A stretch of 44,524 nucleotides of DNA from Nitriliruptorales bacterium (lineage in GTDB: Bacteria > Actinomycetota > Nitriliruptoria > Euzebyales > Egibacteraceae), in NCBI GenBank assembly GCA_009379795.1, contig WHTC01000004.1:1-44524 (forward strand), in the 5' to 3' direction. The notes below the pieces were generated by a model, which was given only the letters and a program-made list of their open reading frames with translations, was not told the DNA's origin and made no database searches. Made by a program: the position numbers and the translations under genes. Positions 23,830 through 31,757 of this stretch are shown piece after piece. Each line of letters opens with the position of its first letter. Position 1 is the stretch's first letter.

Positions 23830-25512
23830 CTAACGCTCCGTGCTTGTCGGCGGTTGTTCGGATGGGCCGGGAAGCGCCTTCCGCAGTTCTGCGGCCACGC
23901 CTTCGAACTCCTCCGTGAAGGTCGGGGCTCGCTGCAGGGCGGCCCCGGCGAGGACCACCTCGCTGCCCTGGTCGTTGGCGCGGGCCGTGACCCAGACCCG
24001 CCGCCGGTAGGCGTACAGCGAGGGCAGCAGCCCGACCAGGATCGACCCGGCGGCGAGGAGAAGGATCCAGCGTCCCGGTTGATGGCTGACCTGGAAGCCC
24101 GACCACATGTCCAAGCGGGAGAACTCCACGGTGATCGTGCCGCCCGCGACCTCGACGGCCTCCCCCTCGGTCAGCACCATCCGGTCGGCCAATTGCCGCG
24201 GCTCCCACTGCGCGCGCAGTTCGGAGACAGGCTGCGGCTGCTCCAGTCCAAGCTCACCCACATATAGGTCGGCGAGCACCCGCGGGTTGTCCGGGTCGGG
24301 TGACGCGCTGCCCCGCAGCGGGCCGTTCGGCCCCTCGATGACGGTGGCGTCGGGCAGGAACGCCATGTCCAGCGCGAGTTGCGGGATCTCCCGCCGCTGC
24401 CCGGTGGCCTGGTCCGTGAATTCCCCGCCCATGTGGACCTTGGTGGCCCCGCTCCAGGTGTTGCCGCCGGCGTCGGTCAGGGGCACCGACTGCTCGAAGA
24501 TGGTCCGCCCCGTCGTAGCGTCACGCACGACGAGGTGCGGCGCCATCCCGAAACGCTGCTGGTAGATGTTCATCCCCTCGAAGCGCACGGGGTGGTTGAC
24601 GCGCACCTGCTCGCTGCGGACGTCACCGTCAGCGCCGCGCAGGGTGATCGTGGATACGAAGTCGGCGGGTGCCTGGCTGGGGTGGTAGGAGACCTCGAAG
24701 TCTTCGAGCGTGAGGTTGAAGCCGCGGTGGTCGCCGACTCCCCAGAGGCGGCCCGGCGCGGCCGCGTCATAGGACAGGCGCGCGTCGGCGAACCCCTCAC
24801 CCTCCACCAGGTTGATCTGCCCGGTGAACCCGAAACCCTGACCGACAAGGATGCCGACCAGCAGCAGGTAGAAGGCAGTGTGGAAGATCAGGCTGCCGCC
24901 CTCCCGCCAGTGGCCGCGCTCGGCGGCGACCTGCGGCAGGGCTTGGCCGGTGGCGGGATCGACGGCGGGGCTCTCCTCGGCGCTCAACCGCCGACGGCGG
25001 AACCGCCGCTCGCCCAGCACGCGTTCGGCCGCGGCGAGCGCTTCGTCCGGCGGCAGGCTGGTGGCCAGGACCCTGCGGGACGACAGTCGGTCAAGCCGGC
25101 GACCGGCGGCGGGAGGGCGGCGCACCACCCCGCGGAAGGATCGGTAGCGGGGGATCAGGCAGCCGGTCAGGCTCACGAACAGCAGGACCGTCAGGGCGGC
25201 GAACCACCAGGAACCGAAGACATCGAAGAAGCCGAGGGCGTCGAACGCGGCGGACACCGCGCTGCCTGGCCCCGCCGTGCCGTCCCGCCACTGCCCGACC
25301 GTGGTGGGGATCAACGGCTCCTGCGGCACGAAGGTGGCGACGACGCTCGCTGCGGCCATCGCGAACAGCAGTACCAGCGCGGTGGACATGCGCCGCAGGG
25401 TCCGCCAGGCCAGCATCGCCGCGTCGAGCGGCCCGGGGATCTCGGGCAGCCGCGGGCCCCCCGGGACCGTGGGACCGCCGGCCGGGCGGGACGGTGCGAG
25501 CGTGTCGGTCAC
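23830..25512 (-). CDS. resB: Cytochrome c biogenesis protein ResB (Ccs1)
   Basis: 560 residues, the second System II synthetase subunit. The N-terminal membrane segments include RTLRRMSTALVLLFAMAAASVVATFVPQ (about 37-64) and SWWFAALTVLLFVSLTGCLIPR, with FHTAFYLLLVGILVGQGFGF in the middle. A large extracytoplasmic domain follows (INLVEGEGFADARLSYD, FEGMNIYQQRFG), then a last helix SGFQVSHQPGRWILLLAAGSILVGLLPSLYAYRRRVWV. The His-containing helices and the SHQPG turn before the last helix are family features. It lies between ccdA and ccsB. Confidence 0.92.
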   Translation of the reverse strand: MTDTLAPSRPAGGPTVPGGPRLPEIPGPLDAAMLAWRTLRRMSTALVLLFAMAAASVVATFVPQEPLIPTTVGQWRDGTAGPGSAVSAAFDALGFFDVFGSWWFAALTVLLFVSLTGCLIPRYRSFRGVVRRPPAAGRRLDRLSSRRVLATSLPPDEALAAAERVLGERRFRRRRLSAEESPAVDPATGQALPQVAAERGHWREGGSLIFHTAFYLLLVGILVGQGFGFTGQINLVEGEGFADARLSYDAAAPGRLWGVGDHRGFNLTLEDFEVSYHPSQAPADFVSTITLRGADGDVRSEQVRVNHPVRFEGMNIYQQRFGMAPHLVVRDATTGRTIFEQSVPLTDAGGNTWSGATKVHMGGEFTDQATGQRREIPQLALDMAFLPDATVIEGPNGPLRGSASPDPDNPRVLADLYVGELGLEQPQPVSELRAQWEPRQLADRMVLTEGEAVEVAGGTITVEFSRLDMWSGFQVSHQPGRWILLLAAGSILVGLLPSLYAYRRRVWVTARANDQGSEVVLAGAALQRAPTFTEEFEGVAAELRKALPGPSEQPPTSTER

Positions 25513-25519
25513 GGGCGGC

Positions 25520-26275
25520 TCACAGCGCGGTCTCGAATCCGCTGATGAGGGGCAGCAGGCGGGTGATGAGCGCCTGCCACACGCCGGTGGCGATCAAGAG
25601 CCCGACCATCGTGAGCATGACGCCGCCGCCGATCTGGAGCCCGCGGGCGTTGCGGCGCAGGAACCCCAGCGTCCCGCCGGCGGTATGGAACAGCAGGCCA
25701 ATGGCGATGAAGGGCAGGCCCAGCCCGAGCGAGTACACGAAGGCCAGCAGCCCGCCACGTGCCACCGAGCCTCCCGTGGCGGCCGCCGCCAGTGCGAAGA
25801 TGGCGGCCAGGGACGGTCCGATGCAAGGGGTCCAACCCACTCCGAAGACGAAGCCGAGCGGCAACGCCCCGAGCAGACCACGGTCGATTGCGGTGTCGCT
25901 GATGCGCCGCTCCCGCCGGAGGATGTCGAATGGCAGCAGTCCGGTGGCGGCCAGTCCGAAACCGGCCACGATCAGCCCCAGGACCACCTGCCAGCCGCGT
26001 CCCTGGAGCAGGAAGAGCAGCCGGGCGGCGGTCACCCCCAGCAGGGTGAAGGGGATCGCGAAGCCAAGGGTGAACAGGACGCCTCCGCCGGCCACGCGCA
26101 GGCGGCTCCCGCCGCCTTCCCGAAGCTCGACGCCGGACAGGCCACTCATGTAGGACAGGTAGCCGGGCACCAGTGGCACCACGCAAGGCGAAGCGAACGA
26201 GACGATGCCGGCCAGGAACGCGACGGCGGCCGCGAGCAGCACGTTCGCGTTCATGATGATGCTGCCCGGATCCAT
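25520..26275 (-). CDS. ccdA: Thiol-disulfide electron transporter CcdA
   Basis: About 251 residues with six hydrophobic segments. Two conserved transmembrane cysteines are present: GIVSFASPCVVPLVPGYLSY near residue 31 and FGVGWTPCIGPSLAAIFALA near residue 150. CcdA carries reductant from cytoplasmic thioredoxin across the membrane to the TlpA/ResA-like reductase that keeps apocytochrome CXXCH thiols reduced. ATG 26275 begins 5 bases after the tlpA stop; ATG 26254 (MNANVLL) is an alternative. The operon tlpA-ccdA-resB-ccsB is a complete System II set. Confidence 0.93.
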   Translation of the reverse strand: MDPGSIIMNANVLLAAAVAFLAGIVSFASPCVVPLVPGYLSYMSGLSGVELREGGGSRLRVAGGGVLFTLGFAIPFTLLGVTAARLLFLLQGRGWQVVLGLIVAGFGLAATGLLPFDILRRERRISDTAIDRGLLGALPLGFVFGVGWTPCIGPSLAAIFALAAAATGGSVARGGLLAFVYSLGLGLPFIAIGLLFHTAGGTLGFLRRNARGLQIGGGVMLTMVGLLIATGVWQALITRLLPLISGFETAL

Positions 26276-26280
26276 GTCCG

Positions 26281-26820
26281 CTACGCACCTTCCGCCAGCA
26301 ACTCGTCCAGCCGCGACCCCAGGGTCGCGCCGGTGATCGCCCCGTAGTAGCGCGCGGCGACGCGGTGCTGGGCATCCAGGACGATGGTGGTCGGCAGGCC
26401 GCGCGGTCCGCTCGCACCGAACTGTGCGGCGATCGCCTGCTCGGGGTCGTACCAGGACTCGAAGACCAGGCCGTTGTCCTGTGCGAAGGTCCGCGCGTTG
26501 ACCAGGTTGGGATCTTTGGTGTTGACTCCCAGCACGGACACGCCCCGGTCGGCGTAGGCGGTCTCGACCGCGTTGAGATGGGGGGCCTCGGTCCGGCATG
26601 GCCCGCACCACGACGCCCAGAAATTCAGGACCACCGGCCCGTCGAAGTCGGCGAGGGCAAGAGGCTCCCCCTTGATCGTCTCCCCGGCGATCTCCGGCGC
26701 ACCGACGCGCTCGTCGGGCGCGAAGACGACCACCGGCTCCTCACTCCCAGCCGCGGGCAGCAGACTGCACCCGGCGAGCAGAAGCGCCAGTAACGCAAAC
26801 CCCAGACGGCCTCTCCACAT
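26281..26820 (-). CDS. TlpA/ResA-like thioredoxin-fold lipoprotein
   Basis: 179 residues. Signal peptide and lipobox LLLAGC (Cys18) anchor it outside the membrane. The thioredoxin fold carries VVLNFWASWCGPCRTEAP (C72, C75) and the cis-proline region RGLPTTIVLD. This is the ResA/CcsX role: reduction of cysteines in apocytochromes before heme ligation, with electrons from the adjacent ccdA product. It is the first gene of the tlpA-ccdA-resB-ccsB unit and probably has its own leaderless promoter (TAGGCT, 8 bases upstream). Confidence 0.92.
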   Translation of the reverse strand: MWRGRLGFALLALLLAGCSLLPAAGSEEPVVVFAPDERVGAPEIAGETIKGEPLALADFDGPVVLNFWASWCGPCRTEAPHLNAVETAYADRGVSVLGVNTKDPNLVNARTFAQDNGLVFESWYDPEQAIAAQFGASGPRGLPTTIVLDAQHRVAARYYGAITGATLGSRLDELLAEGA

Positions 26821-26828
26821 CGCAAACC

Positions 26829-26834
26829 AGCCTA
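26829..26834 (-). promoter_or_regulatory. Candidate -10 element of the System II operon
   Basis: On the minus strand TAGGCT (TAnnnT type) ends 8 bases before ATG 26820; no ribosome site intervenes, suggesting a leaderless mRNA. Confidence 0.35.
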
Positions 26835-26875
26835 GTGAGCCCCCCGCGTTCCGCAGTCCTCCACGGGGCCGACGG

Positions 26876-26918
26876 GCGGGGAGCGCATACCGCCCCGCTC
26901 GCCGGGGTCTCAGACCCC
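26876..26918 (-). terminator. Double hairpin ending the cytochrome bc operon
   Basis: GGGGTCT-C-AGACCCC (26904-26918) is a perfect palindrome including the stop codon of the last operon gene; on the minus strand TGA sits in the 3-base loop. A second hairpin GCGGGG (26876-26881)/CCCCGC (26893-26898) follows. No U-run is visible. Confidence 0.6.
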
Positions 26919-27740
26919 TGCCGGGACGCGCCCGGGCTCCTCCACGAGCTCGGCTCCAGCCTCACGCTTCTCGCGCTGCTCGTCGCGGTAGAGCAGGACG
27001 GCGTGGAAAGCGAAGAGCACCGTAGAGACGCCCAGAAAGACCAGGCTGGGGAAGATCGGGTTACCCGCGTCGAAGAATGCGTACGCGGTGAAGGACTCCG
27101 CCCCCTGCTCACCCTCGGGGATGACCTCGTCGAGTTGTTCCTCGCTGATCCCCTCCGGCAGGTTGCCCTCATCATCCAGTTGATAGACCTCACCGAACGT
27201 CGCGCGCATGACCGGCTGACCGTTCGGCGCCACGGCGAACTGTGGAGACTCGGCCATTCCCCACTGCTCGCCCATCCTTCCGCCGCCGGACTCGGAGGAG
27301 AAGAAGTTCTGGATATCCCCGACACCGGCGTCGATCTGCTCGGAGCCAAGGCCCTGCGGCGGCTCCTCACCGAACGCGCCCTCGTCGCTGATCACGCTGA
27401 CATAGGGCTCGCGCTCGGCGATCAGGCTGTCCTCGGCGAAGGGCGTCCAGACCGGCTGGTACTCGTTGGGCACCTGCCCAGGCAGGTTGGTGGGCCCGGT
27501 GTTCGCCGGGGTTCCCGGCGCACCGAACGCCCAGAACAGGCTGAGGATGATCGTGAAGCCGAAGGTCGACGTGGCCATGACCAGATAACCGCGCCGCGTC
27601 CCGAGGTTGGAGCGCAGCAGCAGGTATGGCCCGCCGAGGAAGATCAGGATGCCGAGGGGCACCGCGAGACGAGCCATGGGGCTGTCGTAGGGGACACCCT
27701 CAGCGGCGATGACCACCAGGTCGGGGAGTAGGGCTTGCAT
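26910..27740 (-). CDS. Unassigned membrane protein of the cytochrome bc operon
   Basis: 276 residues, not recognised. Three predicted membrane helices: about 22-42 (MARLAVPLGILIFLGGPYLL), 51-73 (YLVMATSTFGFTIILSLFW) and 231-251 (SLVFLGVSTVLFAFHAVLLY). Between the second and third lies an acidic extracytoplasmic domain of roughly 155 residues, rich in Glu, Gly and Pro, without cysteines or CXXCH. Its place as last gene after the diheme cytochrome, only 21 bases away, suggests an accessory subunit or assembly factor of the menaquinol:cytochrome c reductase or of a supercomplex with the oxidase. That role is inferred from position only. Confidence 0.8.
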   Translation of the reverse strand: MQALLPDLVVIAAEGVPYDSPMARLAVPLGILIFLGGPYLLLRSNLGTRRGYLVMATSTFGFTIILSLFWAFGAPGTPANTGPTNLPGQVPNEYQPVWTPFAEDSLIAEREPYVSVISDEGAFGEEPPQGLGSEQIDAGVGDIQNFFSSESGGGRMGEQWGMAESPQFAVAPNGQPVMRATFGEVYQLDDEGNLPEGISEEQLDEVIPEGEQGAESFTAYAFFDAGNPIFPSLVFLGVSTVLFAFHAVLLYRDEQREKREAGAELVEEPGRVPAGV

Positions 27741-27761
27741 GGATGAAGGTCCTTCGTCCGC

Positions 27762-28781
27762 TCAGGCGCCGGCTCCGGCGCCACTCTCCGCCTCGTCAGC
27801 GGCTTCCCCATCGCCGCCCCCACCGCCGTCGGCGGCGGAGTCCAGGGCGGCCTGCTGCCCCTCACCGGGCGTCTGGTACTGGCCAGCGCTCTCCGGCAGT
27901 TGCGCCGGCTGGCGCTCCTGCAGATAGGTGACAAGCCGCCGCAGCGCATCCTCGGTGTACCGGGCGTCCTCGTACATGTAGTGCTGCTCACTGAACCCGG
28001 GCATCACGACGCCGGTGGGCATCAGGATCCCGCTGGTGAGGATGCCAAGGATGTCCTCGGGCGAGTGGCGCTCGGTGACGCCGATCAGCGACGGGCCGAC
28101 GACGCCCTCCAGGTCCTCGCCGTGACACTTGGCACAGTTGCCGACGTACAACTCCTCACCGCTGACGTTGGCGGCGGCCGTGGCCTCCGTCACCTCCTCC
28201 ACCTGGTTGGCCAGGATGTAGGCGGTGATGTCCTCGATCTGCTGGTCGGTCATCGGCCCGCCGTAGGCGCCCCCCCAGGTGGGCATCGGCGTGCCCGGCC
28301 GTCCCCGCTGCAGCGTCTGGATGATGAAGTCCTGGACATCCGTGACGTTGCGGTTCTCCGCGTACCGGGTGGCGATATTGTTCAGCGCCGGCACGGGCCA
28401 GGAACTGTCGCTGTACGGGGAGGGTGCGGCGCCGCCGCCCATGTCGGGCGCGTGGCACTCGGCACAGTTCGCCTGGTACTGCTCCTCGCCCCGGACCACC
28501 GCCTCCACGAAGAAGTCCTGGGTCTCGCTGTTGAGCCGCCGGGACTCGTTCAGCCAGTACAGCGGGAAGAACAGCGCCAGTCCCACCGTGAGGACCATGC
28601 CCCACTGCATGTAGCGCTCCAGGACACTGCGCTCCAACTCCTCGTCGGAGTAGGCCGGGCGCATGCCGGGGGGGACGTCTTCGAGCCGACGACGGCGCCG
28701 GTTGGCGTTCGTGGTGAGCAGGACGATGACCAGGATCCCCGCAAGAACGAGGATCCCGATCGCGATGGCGTTGGTGAACAA
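27762..28781 (-). CDS. Membrane-anchored diheme cytochrome c (QcrC-like)
   Basis: 339 residues. Two membrane helices lie at about 5-24 and 61-77, followed by two class-I cytochrome c domains: CAECH at 106-110 with likely axial Met166 (GTPMPTWGG), and CAKCH at 216-220 with likely Met260 (GVVMPGF). The C-terminal tail is low complexity, Gly/Ala/Glu-rich. It is the electron acceptor of the reductase, equivalent in role to actinobacterial QcrC, passing electrons from the Rieske protein to the terminal oxidase. Two N-terminal helices rather than one distinguish it from classical QcrC. It needs the System II genes next door for heme attachment. Confidence 0.9.
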   Translation of the reverse strand: MFTNAIAIGILVLAGILVIVLLTTNANRRRRRLEDVPPGMRPAYSDEELERSVLERYMQWGMVLTVGLALFFPLYWLNESRRLNSETQDFFVEAVVRGEEQYQANCAECHAPDMGGGAAPSPYSDSSWPVPALNNIATRYAENRNVTDVQDFIIQTLQRGRPGTPMPTWGGAYGGPMTDQQIEDITAYILANQVEEVTEATAAANVSGEELYVGNCAKCHGEDLEGVVGPSLIGVTERHSPEDILGILTSGILMPTGVVMPGFSEQHYMYEDARYTEDALRRLVTYLQERQPAQLPESAGQYQTPGEGQQAALDSAADGGGGGDGEAADEAESGAGAGA

Positions 28782-28817
28782 GGCGGCTCTACCTTCTCCG
28801 CAGGCGAACCTGAACGG

Positions 28818-29633
28818 TCAGATGCAACTCGGCCCCTCCTGTGGCTGCTGGAGCACGCCGCCTTCGCGGCTGGGGCCGGTGATCACCGTGCCGGTGTCGA
28901 CCAGAACCCGGCCGTTCTCCACTCGCAGGGAGAAGCGGTCCAGGCCGCGCGGCGCCGGGCCCAACTGCCACTCGCCCCAGCGGTTGTAGTTGGAGCCGTG
29001 GCAGGGGCACTGGAACCATTGGGCGGACAGGCACCACGGCACCTTGCATCCCAGGTGCACGCACACCTGGTAGATGGCCATGAGCGGTGCGCTGCCGCCA
29101 TCGGTGACCTCGGCGTACTCACCGTCGGGGTCGAGTGCGGCGTCGTAGTCGATCAGGTACATCCGGCCGGCCGGGTAGGGGAAGGGCTCCTGGTTGTCCC
29201 TGATGTAGTCGAGGACCGCCTGCTCGTCATCGACGTCGATCTCGGCCCCGAAGCCGCCGCGCAGGTTCGGCCACAGGAAGGCGAGGCTCGCGCCGCCGAA
29301 ACCCCCGAGCAGCCCGAGCATGGAGATCAACCACGAGTTGCGGAGGAAGGTCCGGCGCGTCGGCCCGGAACTGCTCTTGCGCTTGGGTGCTGGCGCACCG
29401 CCACCAGCGCCGGACGGTCTGGAGGGGGCCGCGGGCGGGGTGGCGGGCGTGCGGGTGTCCTGGGCCGCCATGAGCTGAGCGCCCAGGTCGCAGCCGGTCG
29501 GCAGCGGGCGGGGGTTGCGTGGCTGACGTCCCGCGGGGTACACGGCGAGGTTCTCCCGGCGGATCCACCAGAAGGCCGCCAGGAGCAGCGCGGCGACGAA
29601 CACCGCGAGGCTGAGGAACGCAACGGTTGGCAC
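28818..29633 (-). CDS. qcrA: Rieske [2Fe-2S] protein of the menaquinol:cytochrome c reductase
   Basis: 271 residues. Cluster ligands are in the two Rieske boxes: CVHLGC (C191, H193; C196 for the disulfide) and CPCHG (C209, H212; C211 for the disulfide). An N-terminal helix (about 3-22) precedes a Pro/Ala/Lys-rich linker, then a twin-arginine motif TRRTFLR (92-98) and a second hydrophobic segment SMLGLLGGFGGASLAFLW, the Tat-dependent anchor of the folded domain. The start is GTG 29633 with AGGGAA upstream. The extra N-terminal helix recalls the multi-helix actinobacterial QcrA, though there are fewer helices here. It moves electrons from menaquinol to the diheme cytochrome. Confidence 0.92.
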   Translation of the reverse strand: MPTVAFLSLAVFVAALLLAAFWWIRRENLAVYPAGRQPRNPRPLPTGCDLGAQLMAAQDTRTPATPPAAPSRPSGAGGGAPAPKRKSSSGPTRRTFLRNSWLISMLGLLGGFGGASLAFLWPNLRGGFGAEIDVDDEQAVLDYIRDNQEPFPYPAGRMYLIDYDAALDPDGEYAEVTDGGSAPLMAIYQVCVHLGCKVPWCLSAQWFQCPCHGSNYNRWGEWQLGPAPRGLDRFSLRVENGRVLVDTGTVITGPSREGGVLQQPQEGPSCI

Positions 29634-29647
29634 GACGTTTCCCTGCT

Positions 29648-30511
29648 CTAGAGCTCGAAGAAGAGGCCGTCTGTCCAGGGCCAGATGAAGTTGAAGCCGG
29701 GCCCGCGGAAGAACGAGCCGGTGATCACGAGGACACCCGCGAAGATCAGGAAGAACGTGAACGCGGTGACGGCGGTCTTGCGGCTCTCCGGCTTGATCGA
29801 CGGGTTCTTGTCCAGGAACGGGAAGGCCATCCCGAGGACGATCCCGATGGTCGGAATGGTCACCCCGGCGACCATCGGGTGGAAGTAGCGCAGCATCTCC
29901 TGGAGACCCAGGAAGTACCAGGGGGCCTTGGAGGGGTTGGGGGTGAGGTTCGGGTTGGCCAACTCACGCAGCGGCGCCTCCACCAATGCGGAGAAGATCG
30001 TGAGGCCCGCGGTCCAGACGAGGATGCAGATGAACTCCGAGGCGATCAGGTGGGGCCAGACGTAGACCTTGTCCTCCTGCTTGCCACGGATCTGCTGGAT
30101 GCCGTCCGGCGGCACCATCGCCAGCAGGCGGTGGGTGTGGTCCTGGCTGGCATAGCGGGTGCCGGCCTCGGCGGTCCGGGCGGCGGCGCCGTTGCCCTTC
30201 TGTGCGAGCGCGGCGGCAACGCGAGCCTGGCGCTCCTCGGGGGTGAGCATTCCCGGTGCTCCGCCTGCACCCGCCTGCGTGCCGACCGCGCCGGTGGCGG
30301 CCGCGCCCCCGCTCGCCGTCGCCGCCGCGGCCTCCTTCCTGGGTGCCGCGGTCGACTCACCGGCCTCCCGCGGGCCGGCCTTCTCCCCGGCAGCGGCCTT
30401 CCTCGCACGCATCGTGGCGGCCTTCGCCTTGGCACGAGCGATGCGCTCGCTCTTGCCCGCGGCGATCAACTCGTCGTAGACCTTCTGGTCCAGTTCGACT
30501 TCTTCAGCCAT
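29648..30511 (-). CDS. Cytochrome b C-terminal half (subunit-IV-like) with long N-terminal extension
   Basis: 287 residues. The last 140 residues are the three-helix C-terminal domain of cytochrome b: LIASEFICILVWTAGLTIFSAL, then the Qo-site motif KAPWYFLGLQEMLRYFHP (196-199 replacing PEWY), GVTIPTIGIVLGMAFPFLD and FTFFLIFAGVLVITGSFF. The first 145 residues are an unusual cytoplasmic extension: a helix VYDELIAAGKSERIARAKAK (about 11-30) and a long Ala/Gly/Lys/Glu-rich, probably disordered stretch. Like b6f subunit IV it must pair with the b6-like protein encoded 51 bases upstream. Confidence 0.9.
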   Translation of the reverse strand: MAEEVELDQKVYDELIAAGKSERIARAKAKAATMRARKAAAGEKAGPREAGESTAAPRKEAAAATASGGAAATGAVGTQAGAGGAPGMLTPEERQARVAAALAQKGNGAAARTAEAGTRYASQDHTHRLLAMVPPDGIQQIRGKQEDKVYVWPHLIASEFICILVWTAGLTIFSALVEAPLRELANPNLTPNPSKAPWYFLGLQEMLRYFHPMVAGVTIPTIGIVLGMAFPFLDKNPSIKPESRKTAVTAFTFFLIFAGVLVITGSFFRGPGFNFIWPWTDGLFFEL

Positions 30512-30562
30512 CTCGTCTCCCGAACTGTGCGGGCACTCGGGTCCTTACCGGTGGGTCGTGAT

Positions 30563-31330
30563 CTACAGCGGGCCGGAGATGCCGCCGTCCTTGCGGATGC
30601 GCCAGAAGTGCACCGCCAGGAAGATCGTCAGGATGAACGGCAGCGCGAGCACGTGCAGCACGTACCACCGCAGCAGGGTCGCAGGACCGATCTCCACGCC
30701 GCCCAGCAGCACGAACTGCACCTGCTGGCCGAAGATCGGCGTGAAACCGGCCATCTGGGTGCCGACCGCGACCGCCCACAGCGCGAGTTGATCCCACGGC
30801 AGCAGGTAGCCGGTGAAGGCCAGCAGCAGGGTCAGCACCAACAGGAGGACGCCGACCACCCAGTTGAACTCGCGGGGAGCCTTGTAGGCCCCGTGATAGA
30901 AGACCCGCGCCATGTGCAGGAAGGTGGTCAGCACCATCAGGTGTGCGGCCCAACGGTGCATGTTGCGGACCAGGTCGCCGAACGTCACCACCTGGCGGAG
31001 GTTCTGCATGTCGAGGTACGCGATCTCCTGCTCCGCTCCAGCCGCCGGGGTGTAGAAGAACATCAGGAAGATGCCGGTGATGGTGAGCAGGATGAACAGG
31101 AAGAAGCTGGTGCCGCCCAGGCAGTAGGTGTAGGTCAGCTTCAGGCCGTGCCGCTTCACCTTCACCGGGTGGAGGTGGTACAGCACGTTGTTCATCGCCG
31201 CGAGCGCGCGGTCACGGGAGGTGTCCCGGTAGCCCTTCCGGTAGATGGAACCGGGCCGGAAGATCGACTTCCAGACGACGTTGTCCTGGACCTTCTTCTT
31301 TGATTCCTCGAAGGTGGGGATACGCGACAT
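30563..31330 (-). CDS. Cytochrome b6-like subunit (N-terminal half of cytochrome b)
   Basis: 255 residues, four membrane helices. The two bis-His b hemes are ligated by H125 and H139 (NMHRWAAH; TFLHMARVF) and by H226 and H241 (RWYVLHVLALP; FLAVHFWRI). The C-terminus IRKDGGISGPL is almost that of b6. Cys70 in YTYCLGGTSFF lies exactly where b6 proteins carry the cysteine that binds the extra high-spin heme (ci/cn). This split b6/subunit-IV form, as in Bacillus-type menaquinol:cytochrome c reductases, contrasts with the fused QcrB of mycobacteria. It oxidises menaquinol. Confidence 0.93.
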   Translation of the reverse strand: MSRIPTFEESKKKVQDNVVWKSIFRPGSIYRKGYRDTSRDRALAAMNNVLYHLHPVKVKRHGLKLTYTYCLGGTSFFLFILLTITGIFLMFFYTPAAGAEQEIAYLDMQNLRQVVTFGDLVRNMHRWAAHLMVLTTFLHMARVFYHGAYKAPREFNWVVGVLLLVLTLLLAFTGYLLPWDQLALWAVAVGTQMAGFTPIFGQQVQFVLLGGVEIGPATLLRWYVLHVLALPFILTIFLAVHFWRIRKDGGISGPL

Positions 31331-31367
31331 TCGCGGCAGTCCTGTTCGATCGCGGCCGGGTCAGTTC

Positions 31368-31712
31368 CTAGTTCTGCACCCGGCCGAGCCAGAGGGCGTC
31401 AGAGGGGCAGCGCTCCACGCAGATCGCGCAGCGCGTGCACTCGTTGTCATCGATCACGAAGATCGCTGAGGCCGTGTTGGCCAAGGTCATGATCTCGGGG
31501 TTCTCCGCGTCCACGGCGATCGAGGGAGCGAGCATGAAGATGCACTCCCACGGGCAGACGTCCTCGCACGCGCGGCACAGGATGCACAACTCCGGCGTCA
31601 GCCCGATGTGTCGCTTGGGCTTGACGCGTTCCTGCAGCCATCCGGGGTCGACGGTCTCGATCCGGTAGTCGTCGAAGATCTCGGGGTGGAGTCCCTGGTC
31701 GGTCTTACCCAC
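31368..31712 (-). CDS. 2x[4Fe-4S] ferredoxin-like protein in the bc operon
   Basis: 114 residues with two full cluster motifs: CILCRACEDVCP (C43, C46, C49, C53) and CTRCAICVERCP (C92, C95, C98, C102). The 40-residue N-terminus (DDYRIETVDPGWLQERVKPKRH) and the spacing recall NuoI-like or dicluster electron-transfer subunits. No signal peptide, so it acts in the cytoplasm. Its gene is second in the bc operon, between a small membrane protein and cytochrome b6, suggesting a route from or to a cytoplasmic low-potential donor at the n-side of the complex. This is inferred only from position. Confidence 0.9.
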   Translation of the reverse strand: MGKTDQGLHPEIFDDYRIETVDPGWLQERVKPKRHIGLTPELCILCRACEDVCPWECIFMLAPSIAVDAENPEIMTLANTASAIFVIDDNECTRCAICVERCPSDALWLGRVQN

Positions 31713-31757
31713 GGCCAGTGTCCTTCCGCCTCGTGTCGGGCAGGGCTCCGGTCACGC

